This document shows positions 35,809-45,439 of a stretch of 64,000 nt of DNA, in pieces. Below the pieces are notes generated by a model. The model did no database searches, was not told where the DNA came from, and saw nothing but the letters and a program-made list of their open reading frames with translations. The translations under genes were made by a program, and so were the position numbers. Source of the DNA: Nemertoderma westbladi (lineage: Eukaryota; Xenacoelomorpha; Nemertodermatida; Nemertodermatidae); contig JAUCBJ010007155.1 of the NCBI GenBank assembly GCA_032718475.1, forward strand, positions 62,001 to 126,000, in the 5' to 3' direction. Numbering within the stretch: the stretch's first letter is position 1; each line of letters begins with the position of its first letter.

Positions 35809-35871
35809 CTGTTAGGAAATATTTTTATAACTTTTAAGAAATTGTCGCGCTCTCGTCACCGTAGTAATCAT

Positions 35872-36050
35872 AATTGAGTTGAGATAATGTCTGGGAGACC
35901 TCAGGTGACCAAAAAAGAAAGGGTAACAACAGTTACGAGCTTTCACCCGACAGGGCTTGATGAATGGCTTGAGAAGCCCTGTTGGGTGAAAGCTCGTAAC
36001 TGTTGTTACCCTTTCTTTTTTGGACTCCCAGACATTATCTCAACTCAATT
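35872..36050. mobile_element. Compact hairpin element in a FReD intron
   Basis: Arms of about 85 bp are near-perfect reverse complements: aattgagttgagataatg at 35872 and cattatctcaactcaatt ending at 36050. The loop is about 15 nt, at 35958-35973. One arm has an extra acctcaggtga. It sits in the intron between the exons at 36159-36188 and 35692-35808. It looks like a fold-back miniature element; no ORF is present. Confidence 0.85.
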
Positions 36051-36158
36051 ATTTTATAACTTTTATGAATTTAAATCAACTTGTCACCACTTACAATATC
36101 TATGAAATCGCATGAAATTACATTTAAAATAATAATTTAAAATAACTAACAAACTTAC

Positions 36159-36188
36159 ATTAATGGCTCCACATTGTCCATCATTTGC
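36159..36188 (-). CDS. FReD gene 1, short linker exon
   Basis: This 30-nt exon encodes ANDGQCGAIN, between acceptor ttattattacag and donor AAT|GTAAGT, phase 0 at both ends. It gives the mature N-terminus just after the signal peptide, with one cysteine that could join chains. Confidence 0.6.
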
Positions 36189-36210
36189 CTGTAATAATAA
36201 ATAAATTATA

Positions 36211-36770
36211 AATAGCTCTGCCGTACAATGTAAAAAGACCGTAAGTCGCATTTTTCCTAAATTCACTTTTTCTGGGTCTAAAAAATGCGCTCGATCTAAT
36301 GGTATAATCGAGAACACCGTTTCTACTCTAGTTCACGAGATATGCAATGTAGAAAGGCCTTAAGTCACAACATATGTATAGTGTTACAAAGGAAAAGACC
36401 GTAAGTGCAATACTTACAAAAGACCGCAACTAATTGAATTTATGCAAAAAAAACCGAACAAAAAAACAAGACTTACGGTGTTTTGTCATTGCATAGATAA
36501 TAAGAAAAAGCAAATACGGTTTTATTGAAATATGTGTGTTGAAATATGTATTTACATATAGGTTGTACAATGCAAAAATACCGTAAGTACAAAAAATAAC
36601 TCTGACGTCAAAATATTAATGGAAAGTAAAAAATAATCACATAGAAAAATTTCCCACCCCCAATTGCGAAGGGTTATAAAAAATTAGTAATTTACGGACA
36701 TTTTAAACCAACAATCCCGAAATGACTTTTTGTCACTTGCGGTCTTTTCACATTACACGGCAGAGCTATT
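36211..36770. mobile_element. Short inverted-repeat element in the first FReD intron
   Basis: The ends are aatagctctgccgt at 36211 and acggcagagctatt ending at 36770, with imperfect inverted arms of about 35-40 bp. Inside, aaagaccgtaagt words recur several times. There is no ORF and no clear target duplication. Confidence 0.7.
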
Positions 36771-37509
36771 GATGAAATAATAATACATTTATTTACTAAA
36801 TAAATAATAATACTGGTTAAGTTATTAAGTGTTATCATCGCTAATATTATTTTACATGCTACTCCAAAAGGTGGGCCTGTCATAGAAAATGTTGAAAAAT
36901 CCACCAAATATTACAAAATTACAAGAAAACTGATATGAGTTGGGGTACAATTGGTGTGGGGACAACGGGACAGCAAATGTGGCCATGGGAATAAGACGTG
37001 GCCAAGGAAACAGACGTGGACAGACGGTTATCCAACGCGACATGAGTAGACCTGTTATGGACAAGGTGACACCAAATGGTGGTGACGGGGATGGGGACGT
37101 GGTGACGGGGATAACCTATACGGACAACTAGACAACTAAAAAGGACAACTGAACAACCAATATGGATATCCGGACACATCAGACTGGGGGAGGCCATAAT
37201 AATAGCAAACCAGTCTGCAATACTCGGACAAAAACAAAAATATATGTGAACTGAATAACTAACAGACAGTTTGTGAGGAACTGGCTGTTGGCTACAGTCA
37301 TGTATGCGTTGTCACTCTCTCTAGGATGCTAACCGTTTAAATACAATTTCTGTTTGTGGAATAATTCTGTGAGAAAACATTTTTTTTTTGTTTTGATGAA
37401 TAAATCTAACATCCTTAATAAAGGGTTTTTTGTTCAAGTGAGCAAATCATTAAATGAATAATTCAGATAACAATGCTAAATGAATACTTTATGCATTAAA
37501 TAAACTTAC
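36771..37509. other. Rest of the first FReD intron
   Basis: No repeat or gene was recognised. The small open frames near 36919-37197 have no coding character. Confidence 0.5.
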
Positions 37510-37566
37510 CTGGAGTAGGAAAAGAGCTGACAGCAGAGAAAATAGTTTAAGACTTACGGGTAACAT
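37510..37566 (-). CDS. FReD gene 1, first coding exon (signal peptide)
   Basis: Minus strand encodes MLPVSLKLFSLLSALFLLQ and ends at the donor CAG|GTAAGT. The basic residue followed by a leucine core is a typical secretory signal. It is too short for ORF callers. Phase 0 matches the next exon. Confidence 0.72.
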
Positions 37567-37819
37567 TTTTACAGTATTTGTAAATAACTTTGTAACTAAA
37601 GTTATGATAATTTTCTGATAGAGAATGGTTTTAATGCCTAAAACTCCTCCTATTTATACACTTTTGACAAAGGCAATTACTTATGCAATGAATAAAGTCT
37701 CATAAAGGCAATCAAAGGCGGCAAGTATTAAGACCTTTATAGAACAATTATTAGTACCTTAGTATAGATACCACTGTGTGTTAGTTATCACTTTAAATTA
37801 CATTCTTATGATTAACTGT

Positions 37820-38345
37820 CACAGAAAGACTGCTGCCGACTGGCTACCAGTTACAGACAGACTGCGGGCGTCTGGATACCAGTTAAAGGCAGACTGCTGG
37901 GGCCTGGCTACCAGTTACAGGCAGACTGCTGGCGCCTGGCTACCAGTTACAGACAGAATCCTGGCACCTGGCTACCATGTTACAGGCAGACTGCTGGCGC
38001 CTGGCTACCAGATACAGACAAACTGCTGGCGCCTGGCTATCAGTTACAGACAGACTGCGGGCGTCTGGATATCAGTTACAGGCAGATTGCTAGCGCCTGG
38101 CTACCAGATACAGACAGAATGCTGGCGCCTGGCTACCAGTTACAGACAGACTGCGGGCATCTGAATACCAGATAAGGCAGACTGCTAGCGCCTGCCTACC
38201 ATAAGATACAGACAGACTGCTGGTGCCTGGCTACCAGTTACAGACAGACTGCGGGCGTCTGGATACCAGTTACAGGCAGACTGCTAGCGCCTTGCTACCA
38301 GATACAGGCAACTGCTAACGCCTGGCGACCAGTTACAGACAGACT
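37820..38345. repeat. Minisatellite, about 36-bp unit, about 14 copies
   Basis: Units combine ggctaccagttacagacag and actgctggcgcct, with cgggcgtctgga variants. The open frame at 37778-38164 is a by-product. Confidence 0.9.
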
Positions 38346-38474
38346 GTGGGCGCCTGGCGACCTCTTACATACATAGGTACTGTACGTCGCAGCGCAGTGG
38401 TTACATCGCGTTTTGGCAACTATCACGTTCGGCAAGAGTAGTAATTCGGCAATAAAGTTACGTTTCGGTAAAAC

Positions 38475-38790
38475 AGAGCACATTACACCAGTGTTGCGTG
38501 ATCTTCATTGGCTGCCTATTCTGCGCCGTATTGATAATAAATTTGCACTTTTGACATATACAGTAAGTGTGCCTTAATACAGTAATATGGGTCCGGCCTA
38601 TCTTACTGATCTCTTGCATCCACACTATCAACCAGGTCTCGCCCTTCATCCCACGATTTAACCTAGAGAGCTACTGTATCGATATTTTGCTGTAGCTGCG
38701 CCCAATATTTGGAATTCTCTTCCACTCGGAGTCCGCCTTACGCCCACTGTTGCGAGTTCTAAGTTTACATGTACTGTACAAAATTCAATA
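38475..38790 (+). pseudogene. LINE C-terminal remnant (L2/CR1-like)
   Basis: Plus-strand frames read TPVLRDLHWLPILRRIDNKF, then a stop, then MGPAYLTDLLHPHY, then LYRYFAVAAPNIWNSLPLGV. These match the C-terminal LHWLPI / YL.DLL / APKLWNSLP signature of L2- and CR1-type LINE proteins. Internal stops show it is dead. Confidence 0.82.
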
Positions 38791-39904
38791 TAATTATTGG
38801 GGTCACAATATTTCATGACCTTTCCTACTTTTTTATACTCTATCCAACACAACTTTTACTTTAACACTTTTTTTTTAATTTGACTTTTATTATTTAGGCA
38901 ACGCCAAGGGCCGTTTGGGTCAAAATGACCCATTATAGTTTTACTCATAATAAACAATTGTGCAAAGTCGAATTATGTAAACACGTCAATTTTCCAAGTC
39001 AGGGCGATGCTTAATCAACATTGAAAAGTCAATTCGTCTGTTTGTATGTCTGATTGTATGTCGGTGTGTGTGTGTGTATATGTGTACCGGTAATATGGAA
39101 ACACATGGAAATATTGTCCATGAACCATATTTCCTGTATGGAACGTCTTAATTTAGGCCCTACAAACTGCAAAGTGTAGGCCTAGTCAGTGGTAATGTAG
39201 CGTTAGGTCCAAATCGGTCCTAATTCTCAATTAAATTATTCCTAACTCTCGTTTAAGTTTTGGTTCCTTTCAACTCGTCTATGTAACCTGCTCCTTTACT
39301 AACCTGTCTGGTTATGTAGGCAGACTGGACTGACGGAATGGCACGGCCCTAACGCTAGGCTGCCAGGACCTAACGCCACGGACCTAATGCTACTACCAGG
39401 ACCTAAAAGCTAGGTACCAGGCCACCAGGACCTAAAGCTACCGGGACTGGCTAACATGTATCTGGCTGTCTGTCTGGTAAACGAATTAGCTTTATCGCAG
39501 TTCGATCGGGAAATCCAGAATCTCTAAGAAGATATCGAACTTGGACGACCCTATTCTCTGCGAGAGTTTCTGGATGAACGCATCCAACGACAAGCGGAGG
39601 AAAATCAGCTCGAGGAGAAGCCTATCGAAATGGGGAAGACACCGACCGTAACCCTAAACCTTCCGTTGCAATTGTATTGCACCCTTCACCCAGGAGTTAT
39701 AGCCCTCATAGTAAAGTGGCTCGCCACAAAGAGAAAAGGACTCTTGCTAGCCTCAAAAAACTTTGTAAACGCCATTCACGTAAGAAGGACTAGTAGTTTA
39801 GAGTATTCTTATATTTTAGAAACTGTGATTTTGTATATTTTATAGACTAAAATCCCATTTTCTGGGAGCGGTGTAAAAGCTTTTGCGGATATAACTGGCC
39901 CTTT
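38791..39904. other. Gene-free stretch
   Basis: It includes a short GT run near 39065 and a relative of the 19300-19681 element arm near 39255-39330. The open frame at 39630-39845 shows no family resemblance. Confidence 0.5.
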
Positions 39905-40110
39905 TTCTCCGCAATGTACTGTGTAGGTGTTTTGGTGGACATAAAAAGCCATTTTTACCCGTTATGTCTGCATGTGTGCTTTAGCGGACATAACAAGCAA
40001 TTTTCTCCGCAATGTACTGTGTAGGTGTTTTGGTGGACAGAAAAAGCCATTTTTACCCGTTATGTCTGCATGTGTGCTTTAGCGGACATAACAAGCAATT
40101 TTCTCCGCAA
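39905..40110. repeat. Two tandem copies of about 99 bp
   Basis: Both copies begin tctccgcaatgtactgtg and run through ggtgttttggtggaca, ttacccgttatgtctgc and agcggacataacaag. A partial third copy follows. Confidence 0.88.
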
Positions 40111-41062
40111 TGCGCTATATACTCTAAACCTGGAACTCAAATGACGACATCTATCAGCTAATTTACTGCCAACGTGGAACCTGAACCTCTCTTTGTTCTT
40201 TGTTTGGCTCAGCCAATCAGAGCGATTTTCACTTTGTGTTGGACAGGGCCTACAGAAACCCACGCAATTCAGTCAGTGTTTATCTTTTCCAAGCCCAGAA
40301 CACCGGCTTAGGATTCTTCTGTACTTCTGTGGAAGTTTCAGACTTTAGCTAACATCAGATGGCTTTGATTACAAGCACGTAAAACTATTAACTGAACTAC
40401 CGCAACACACTGCATAAGTAACATATACTGATTGTTCACCGCATTATTTTACTGTTGGTTATAATTGTTATATATGTTGATGGATATATTGATATATTTG
40501 GAGAATACCGATGAATAATCATAAAACCCCTATCTTCTTGATTACTGAAGGTTAGAGTAACAGGTTACCGGTAGCAACTGCGACTTACATTAAAGTGGTT
40601 TTTTATGTGAATTAAATGCTATTTCATAATCCCTACATGTATCAGTTGCTATCCTCCTTATATATGATCAAATTCAGTGACGGTCGGCAGATCAGTGTGA
40701 AGTCGTGTGCAGTAGTGTGACTGTTAATAAAGCATCTCCTAAAGAATGCTCCTTTTACGAAACTCTGTGGCCATCTAGTTGTGATTAGTATAAGTCATAA
40801 CTCTGTTTTTATACTTAAAGCGCCACGTCCTAAAGGAACTGTTAATATTTCCCCGAAAGTAAATATATTGTCAGAGATTTTATAGTAACGATCAATCGAA
40901 TAATACAGTAGGTCTACACCGCAATCACTATCAAAGCATCCGAATCCAGTCTCCCTTAGCTGTGGGTGAATGGTCGCGCACAGGCTGGCTTCGGCTGATG
41001 TAACTTCAGTACATTCATTAATTTATAAATCAGAAGACACCTAAAATTGGCAGGTTAAACTG
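40111..41062. other. No feature seen
   Basis: No gene or repeat was recognised between the 99-bp tandem and LINE copy B. Confidence 0.5.
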
Positions 41063-42199
41063 CTAAAGGTCTAAAAGCGCAAACAGGGCTCCCTCTAATG
41101 ATTCTGAGAGTACTCCTAAGTCATCAGCAATGTCTAGATCAGTTAGGTACTTGGCAGGATTTCCTCGACTTCTGGAGCCAGTAGGTGGAGTTATCATCAC
41201 CCCATCATCATTATAATGATCTAAGGACATGCGTAGAACATAGTCAACCACAATAATGAACAAGAATGGTGCAAGTGTGTCTCCTTGGAGGACGCCCCAT
41301 AACACTTCAAATGGTTCTGTGTCACCATCAGCAGTAGACACAAATGTTGTCGAACCATCGTATACTGATCTGATTGCTGCAATAATTTCATCAGGAATCC
41401 CATATAATGAAAGTATGCTGAACATACGTGAGCGAGAGACTGAATCAAAGGCCTTGAAGAAGTCAACAAAGATAACAGACAGATGCCTGTCTTTCTTTTT
41501 TGATAACTCTTCAATTATCCTTCTAAGTGCCAAAATGGGCTCCATGGTCCCACGACCTTTACGGAACCCATTCTGATTTCCACGGAGGAGTCTCTCAATG
41601 GGATCCCTGATACGATTTAATAGAATCCTATTGTATAGCTTTGCAGCAATCGAGATCAATGAGATTCCCCGAAAAGAACCATAGAGTGTTAGGTTGCCTT
41701 TCTTGGGAACTGGCACCAACTTATTAGTTTTCATTTCTTGTGGGACTCTTGTTGTTCGGTACATGTCTACTATGATGGGATAGATGAGCTTTAAACACTC
41801 AGGTATTTTAAAGACCTCAGGGGGAACACCATCTACTCCACTGGCACGATTGGTCTTAATTCTCTTTGCAGCAGCCTTCACTTCTGCAAAGGAGATATCG
41901 CCAATGGGAATATCTGGGAGTACAGACTCAGACACTTTTACTTCTATAAAGTTATCAGGCAATACCCTGTCATTATTGAGGAGCTTTTCAAAGTGGGCTT
42001 TCCAACCATTGAGGCAATCGGCTGGTGATTCAGCCTTTACCTTGGTGGTTGGTTGGCTTTTCCGCCCAGTAAGCAGATTGATCGATTTCCATGCCTGGGA
42101 TGATTGCCTGCTGTCGTCAGCATCATTGATGGCATCAACCTGTTGGTTTATTAGCTCCTGTAGATTAGCAGAGTACTGCCTGTTCAGAGACCTAGACGG
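41063..42199 (-). pseudogene. LINE copy B, linker and reverse transcriptase
   Basis: Minus strand from 42188 reads LNRQYSANLQELINQQVDAI, then SRQSSQAWKSINLLTGRK, then the RT: VPVPKKGNL, FRGISLISIAAKLYNRILLN, NQNGFRKGRGT, VDFFKAFDS, GVLQGDTLAPFLF and DLDIADDLGVLSES. It is the continuation of the endonuclease part at 59364-60484, from which it is separated by element X and the BEL element. The catalytic box reads IADD where F/YADD is usual. The frame is open from 41962 to 41063. The 3' part is missing after about 41090, so the copy is truncated. The clade (RTE- or Jockey-like) is not settled. Confidence 0.85.
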
Positions 42200-42427
42200 T
42201 CAGGGCCCAAACCGATTAGGTTCTCTGTTCGCAGAACACCGAACACTATTCCGGCCACGGAACTAGTCCAGCAGAATGCCTTTATAGAATCCTGGGATTT
42301 GGGGGACGAGAGGATCTCAGCAACTAAGCGAAAACGAACAATAGGATGTTCCTAGACCCCCCCCCAAAATTTATCCAGAAGACTTTTCGCCATACATAAT
42401 GTGTTAAAAACATCTACGGTTATCCGG

Positions 42428-42964
42428 TGTTAGCTTATTCAATCCCGCCAACACCCCATAAAGTTGTAAGCCGATAAGCAATATTGGGAGCCACGAGATT
42501 GGACAATTAACCAACTCATGCCATCCCAATAAGAGTGGGAAGGAAGCACACAATAGAGGGTCAGGGGCCAAACCCCTAACCCAGAGAGAACAGGTGGAGT
42601 GAACGGGAATACTCCACGGGGCGCCAACAAGGGTATTAACCAATCAGAGGGGGGAATGGCATCGATTGAGTAGCAGTAAGGCCACCGTGCAATATAACCA
42701 ATAACCTATTAATCAGTGATTCAGTTATCTCAGTGCAGCAGTGCTAGCGTAGGGTACAGCCAATTAGTTTAGTTAGGGGATCACGGGACTTTAGTTACCG
42801 TATCCCGCCTTGTACACATCCACAATATATCTATATCCTATAGCCTCTTATTATACACCGAACTTCAGAACTCAATTATCTTTATTTCACTCTTATACAC
42901 GGCGGGGACGCGTGGACTAAATACCACATCGGATAAATCGGGATCCCTCCTGGATCCCGTCACA
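42428..42964 (+). repeat. BEL 5' LTR
   Basis: 537 bp, starting tgttagcttattc and ending gatcccgtcaca. A tatatctatatccta segment near 42826-42842 could serve as a TATA region. Confidence 0.95.
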
Positions 42965-43078
42965 GTAACTAAATCGGTGTTGCTTCCCCAGCTAAACTCA
43001 GTAACTAAACCGAGCTGCCGCCCTAGTTAAACTCTAAGAACTGCAACCTAGCTAGCCGAATCATCAGCCACAAACGAG

Positions 43079-44428
43079 ATGAGTGAATCGGGCGAGACAC
43101 CGACGCGGACCCCGGACGAAGATCAAACTATCCGTGAGGCCGCGACCAGGCGGTATAGGCCCACGACGCCGGAGCCATCGGTAATGGGTGACCCGGAAGT
43201 CCAAGATGAGGGGGATCGTCTGGAATCAGAATCCGAGTTGAGAGGAGAGGGACTCGAGCCGGAGGATAGAGAGAACGAGGTCGAGGGAGAAAGAGACGAG
43301 TCGACACGAGACGGAGAACGGCGCGCCGATGTCGCCGGCCAGCTACCGGCCGTGGGCGACGAGCGGCCCACCGAAACGGCGACGGTGGGGCCGACGGTAC
43401 GACGCCGGACGCGAAGAGAAGGAGGAGAGATTGGTACCGATGTCGCCGGCCAGCTACAGGCCGAGGGCGACGGACGGCCCACCGGAACGGCGACGGTGGA
43501 GCCGCCGGTACGACGTCGAACCCGGAGGGCCGGAGGAGAGGTCGGCGACGAGGACGTCGGGGTATCAGAGCGACTTCGACGGGCCTACAACGCGACCCGA
43601 AGGATGATAAAGGACGCCAAGAAGGAAGGGGCGAAGGTAGACGAGGTGAGACTGAGAAAACGACTAGGTGAGTCGGATAGACACATAAATTACCTAATAC
43701 GTTTTGGGCAAAGAGAACTAGCCGAAACGAGAGCACACGGGATTGCCGGGGAACTGTTTGAACTATGGGAGTGTGGGAGTATGGAACCTAGTGTAGCGTC
43801 AGTGTACATAGGGCCATACTTGGTCGATGCCCGGGGAGTAAAACCAGTAGGCTGGAGGGAACCCGAAGGGGGCGAATCCGAGGTTAACCCCGAGGATTCG
43901 GCCTCGTCGGTCGGAGAAAGCTCCGGGAAGCGGGGGGAAATCAGTAGGTCGGGAAGGCGGGGGAAATCCGTCGTGACCGATAAGTCTGTTACATCCTCCG
44001 CGAAAGGAAGAGCGGTGAGAGAGATAGGTGCCAAATATCGCCTCAGCATGGCAGCGAAAGATCATAGAGAAATCAAGGAACGGCTAGAGGAAGGGAGAGT
44101 GCGGTTAGAAAGGGAAACGGCATTGCTTAAAGAAACAGGAGAGAGGGTCGAAAGGGCTTTGAAAAGCCTAAGGGAGTATGATGAGATAGAGGAAAGGGAG
44201 TGTGTAGGGAGCGTGAGGCGAGAGAGGAAAGGGGGCGCAAGGAGCGTGAGGCAAGGGAGGAAAGGGAACGCAAGGAGCGTGAGGCGGAACGCAAGGAGCG
44301 TGAGGCGAGAATGGAAAAGGAACGCAAGGAGCGTGAGGCGAGAGAGGAAGGGGAACGCAAGGAGCGTGAGGCGGAACGCAAGGAGCGTGAGGCGAGAGAG
44401 GAAAAGGAACGTAAGGAGCGCAAAGTGA
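43079..44428 (+). CDS. BEL N-terminal ORF (pre-Gag), frame 1 of the series
   Basis: The frame begins with the first ATG after the leader (MSESGETPTRTPDEDQT). It is acidic, then has two tandem copies of about 37 residues (DVAGQLPAVGDERPTETATV and DVAGQLQAEGDGRPTGTATV, each ending VRRRTRR). A helical stretch (RLRRAYNATRRMIKDAKK, INYLIRFGQRELAETRA) follows. After about 44190 (DEIEERE) the natural continuation lies in another frame (44200-44733), so the last 78 codons here are probably not real. No known domain was recognised. It may be an N-terminal extension of Gag. Confidence 0.6.
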   Translation: MSESGETPTRTPDEDQTIREAATRRYRPTTPEPSVMGDPEVQDEGDRLESESELRGEGLEPEDRENEVEGERDESTRDGERRADVAGQLPAVGDERPTETATVGPTVRRRTRREGGEIGTDVAGQLQAEGDGRPTGTATVEPPVRRRTRRAGGEVGDEDVGVSERLRRAYNATRRMIKDAKKEGAKVDEVRLRKRLGESDRHINYLIRFGQRELAETRAHGIAGELFELWECGSMEPSVASVYIGPYLVDARGVKPVGWREPEGGESEVNPEDSASSVGESSGKRGEISRSGRRGKSVVTDKSVTSSAKGRAVREIGAKYRLSMAAKDHREIKERLEEGRVRLERETALLKETGERVERALKSLREYDEIEERECVGSVRRERKGGARSVRQGRKGNARSVRRNARSVRREWKRNARSVRRERKGNARSVRRNARSVRRERKRNVRSAK

Positions 44429-44733
44429 GACGAAGGGAGAGTATTAAGAGTGCTGCAGAGTCGGCCATTAGGGACACCCGGGAGCGTGAGAGAAGAGTGG
44501 CAGAGACTGAGGGAGAAAACAAGAAAATAGAGAGACAACAGAGTGAGTCTGCGGGAGATGAGATTAAACGGGCGCACGAGTTGCAACTCGTGCGAAGAGC
44601 GCCGTCTGAAAGCGGGGCCGGCTCGGGTATTTTTAGGGAGCCGGGGGCCGTAGAAACATTTATTAATACCCCACTGACAGGGACCGCACGACAGACTCAA
44701 GACTGGTGCGACCGTATGAGCGGGGGGGGGTAA
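44200..44733 (+). CDS. BEL pre-Gag coiled-coil segment, shifted frame
   Basis: Read in this frame, the repeats give EREAREERGRKEREA-type runs, a charged coiled coil of about 100 residues, then RAHELQLVRRAPSESGAGSG and ETFINTPLTGTARQ. It starts without an ATG of its own and continues the previous frame after a one-base shift near 44190. It ends in a run of nine G (44722-44730) followed by TAA. Confidence 0.6.
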   Translation: MCREREAREERGRKEREAREERERKEREAERKEREARMEKERKEREAREEGERKEREAERKEREAREEKERKERKVRRRESIKSAAESAIRDTRERERRVAETEGENKKIERQQSESAGDEIKRAHELQLVRRAPSESGAGSGIFREPGAVETFINTPLTGTARQTQDWCDRMSGGG

Positions 44734-45439
44734 TAATAATATTGGTACTGTAGACGTTGTTGATATTAATAGTACCGCATGGGATAACACTAATCAAACC
44801 TTTATTGCAGGAAATACTTTGCCTAGTGGTAGTAATTTAAATTTAAATCAGAACAATCCCAATACTAATGTAGAAAATAATCCTAATGTTGATGTAGTTA
44901 CGCAAAATAATTCAAATAATCAAAATAATAATCCGAACTCGGACCTACAAAATAATTTAAATAACGCAATTACGCAAAATAATTCGAATAATTTAAATAA
45001 TGACCCATGCCCGAATTTACAAAATAACTCAGATAACGTAGTCGCGCAGAATAATGCAAATGGTTTTGTTTCAAACGAGCAAATTGATTCCGTTTCTAAT
45101 ATGGGTGCTATTAATGCAAACACGTCGGGCCTACATAACCAGGGAGCAGAGGGCCTGGTAGGCCACGTAGTTAGTGGACAGGGAGCAGAGGGCCTGGTAG
45201 GCCACGTAGTTAGTAGACAGGGAGCAGAGGGCCTGGTAGGCCACGTGGTTGGTAGGGAGGGAGTAGAGGGCCTGGTAGGCCACGCAATAGCAGAGGGAGA
45301 GGCGGGGGTGAACAGACCCGACCGTGGTAGGATTGATGTGTCGACTAGAGAGGTATATAATAGCGGGGAAAGAGGTAGCGAAGTTAGATGTAGCGAGTGG
45401 GGGGGGGGGGGCTACGAGGGCCCCACAACAGAGAGTTAG
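44729..45439 (+). CDS. BEL pre-Gag Asn-rich segment, shifted frame
   Basis: From the poly-G run the open frame reads GNNNIGTVDVVDINSTAWDN, then an Asn-rich low-complexity stretch (NLNLNQNNPNTN), then four copies of a 15-residue repeat (NQGAEGLVGHVV). It ends at TAG just after a run of 13 G (45399-45411), where the Gag-Pol frame takes over in another frame. No independent ATG start exists near 44729. Confidence 0.55.
   Translation, partial: GNNNIGTVDVVDINSTAWDNTNQTFIAGNTLPSGSNLNLNQNNPNTNVENNPNVDVVTQNNSNNQNNNPNSDLQNNLNNAITQNNSNNLNNDPCPNLQNNSDNVVAQNNANGFVSNEQIDSVSNMGAINANTSGLHNQGAEGLVGHVVSGQGAEGLVGHVVSRQGAEGLVGHVVGREGVEGLVGHAIAEGEAGVNRPDRGRIDVSTREVYNSGERGSEVRCSEWGGGGYEGPTTES

Noticed and set aside
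39630-39845. Plus-strand ORF of 71 codons (MGKTPTVTLNLPLQ)
   Set aside because: Short, no resemblance to known families and no conserved copy in the window.
42404-42643. Minus-strand ORF in both LTRs (MVNTLVGAPWSIPVHS)
   Set aside because: It is antisense to the LTR, with no domain; present twice only because the LTR is.
43128-43736. Minus-strand ORFs of up to 202 codons opposite the BEL pre-Gag
   Set aside because: They are shadows of a GC-rich coding strand with Pro/Ser/Arg bias; no start context or domain.
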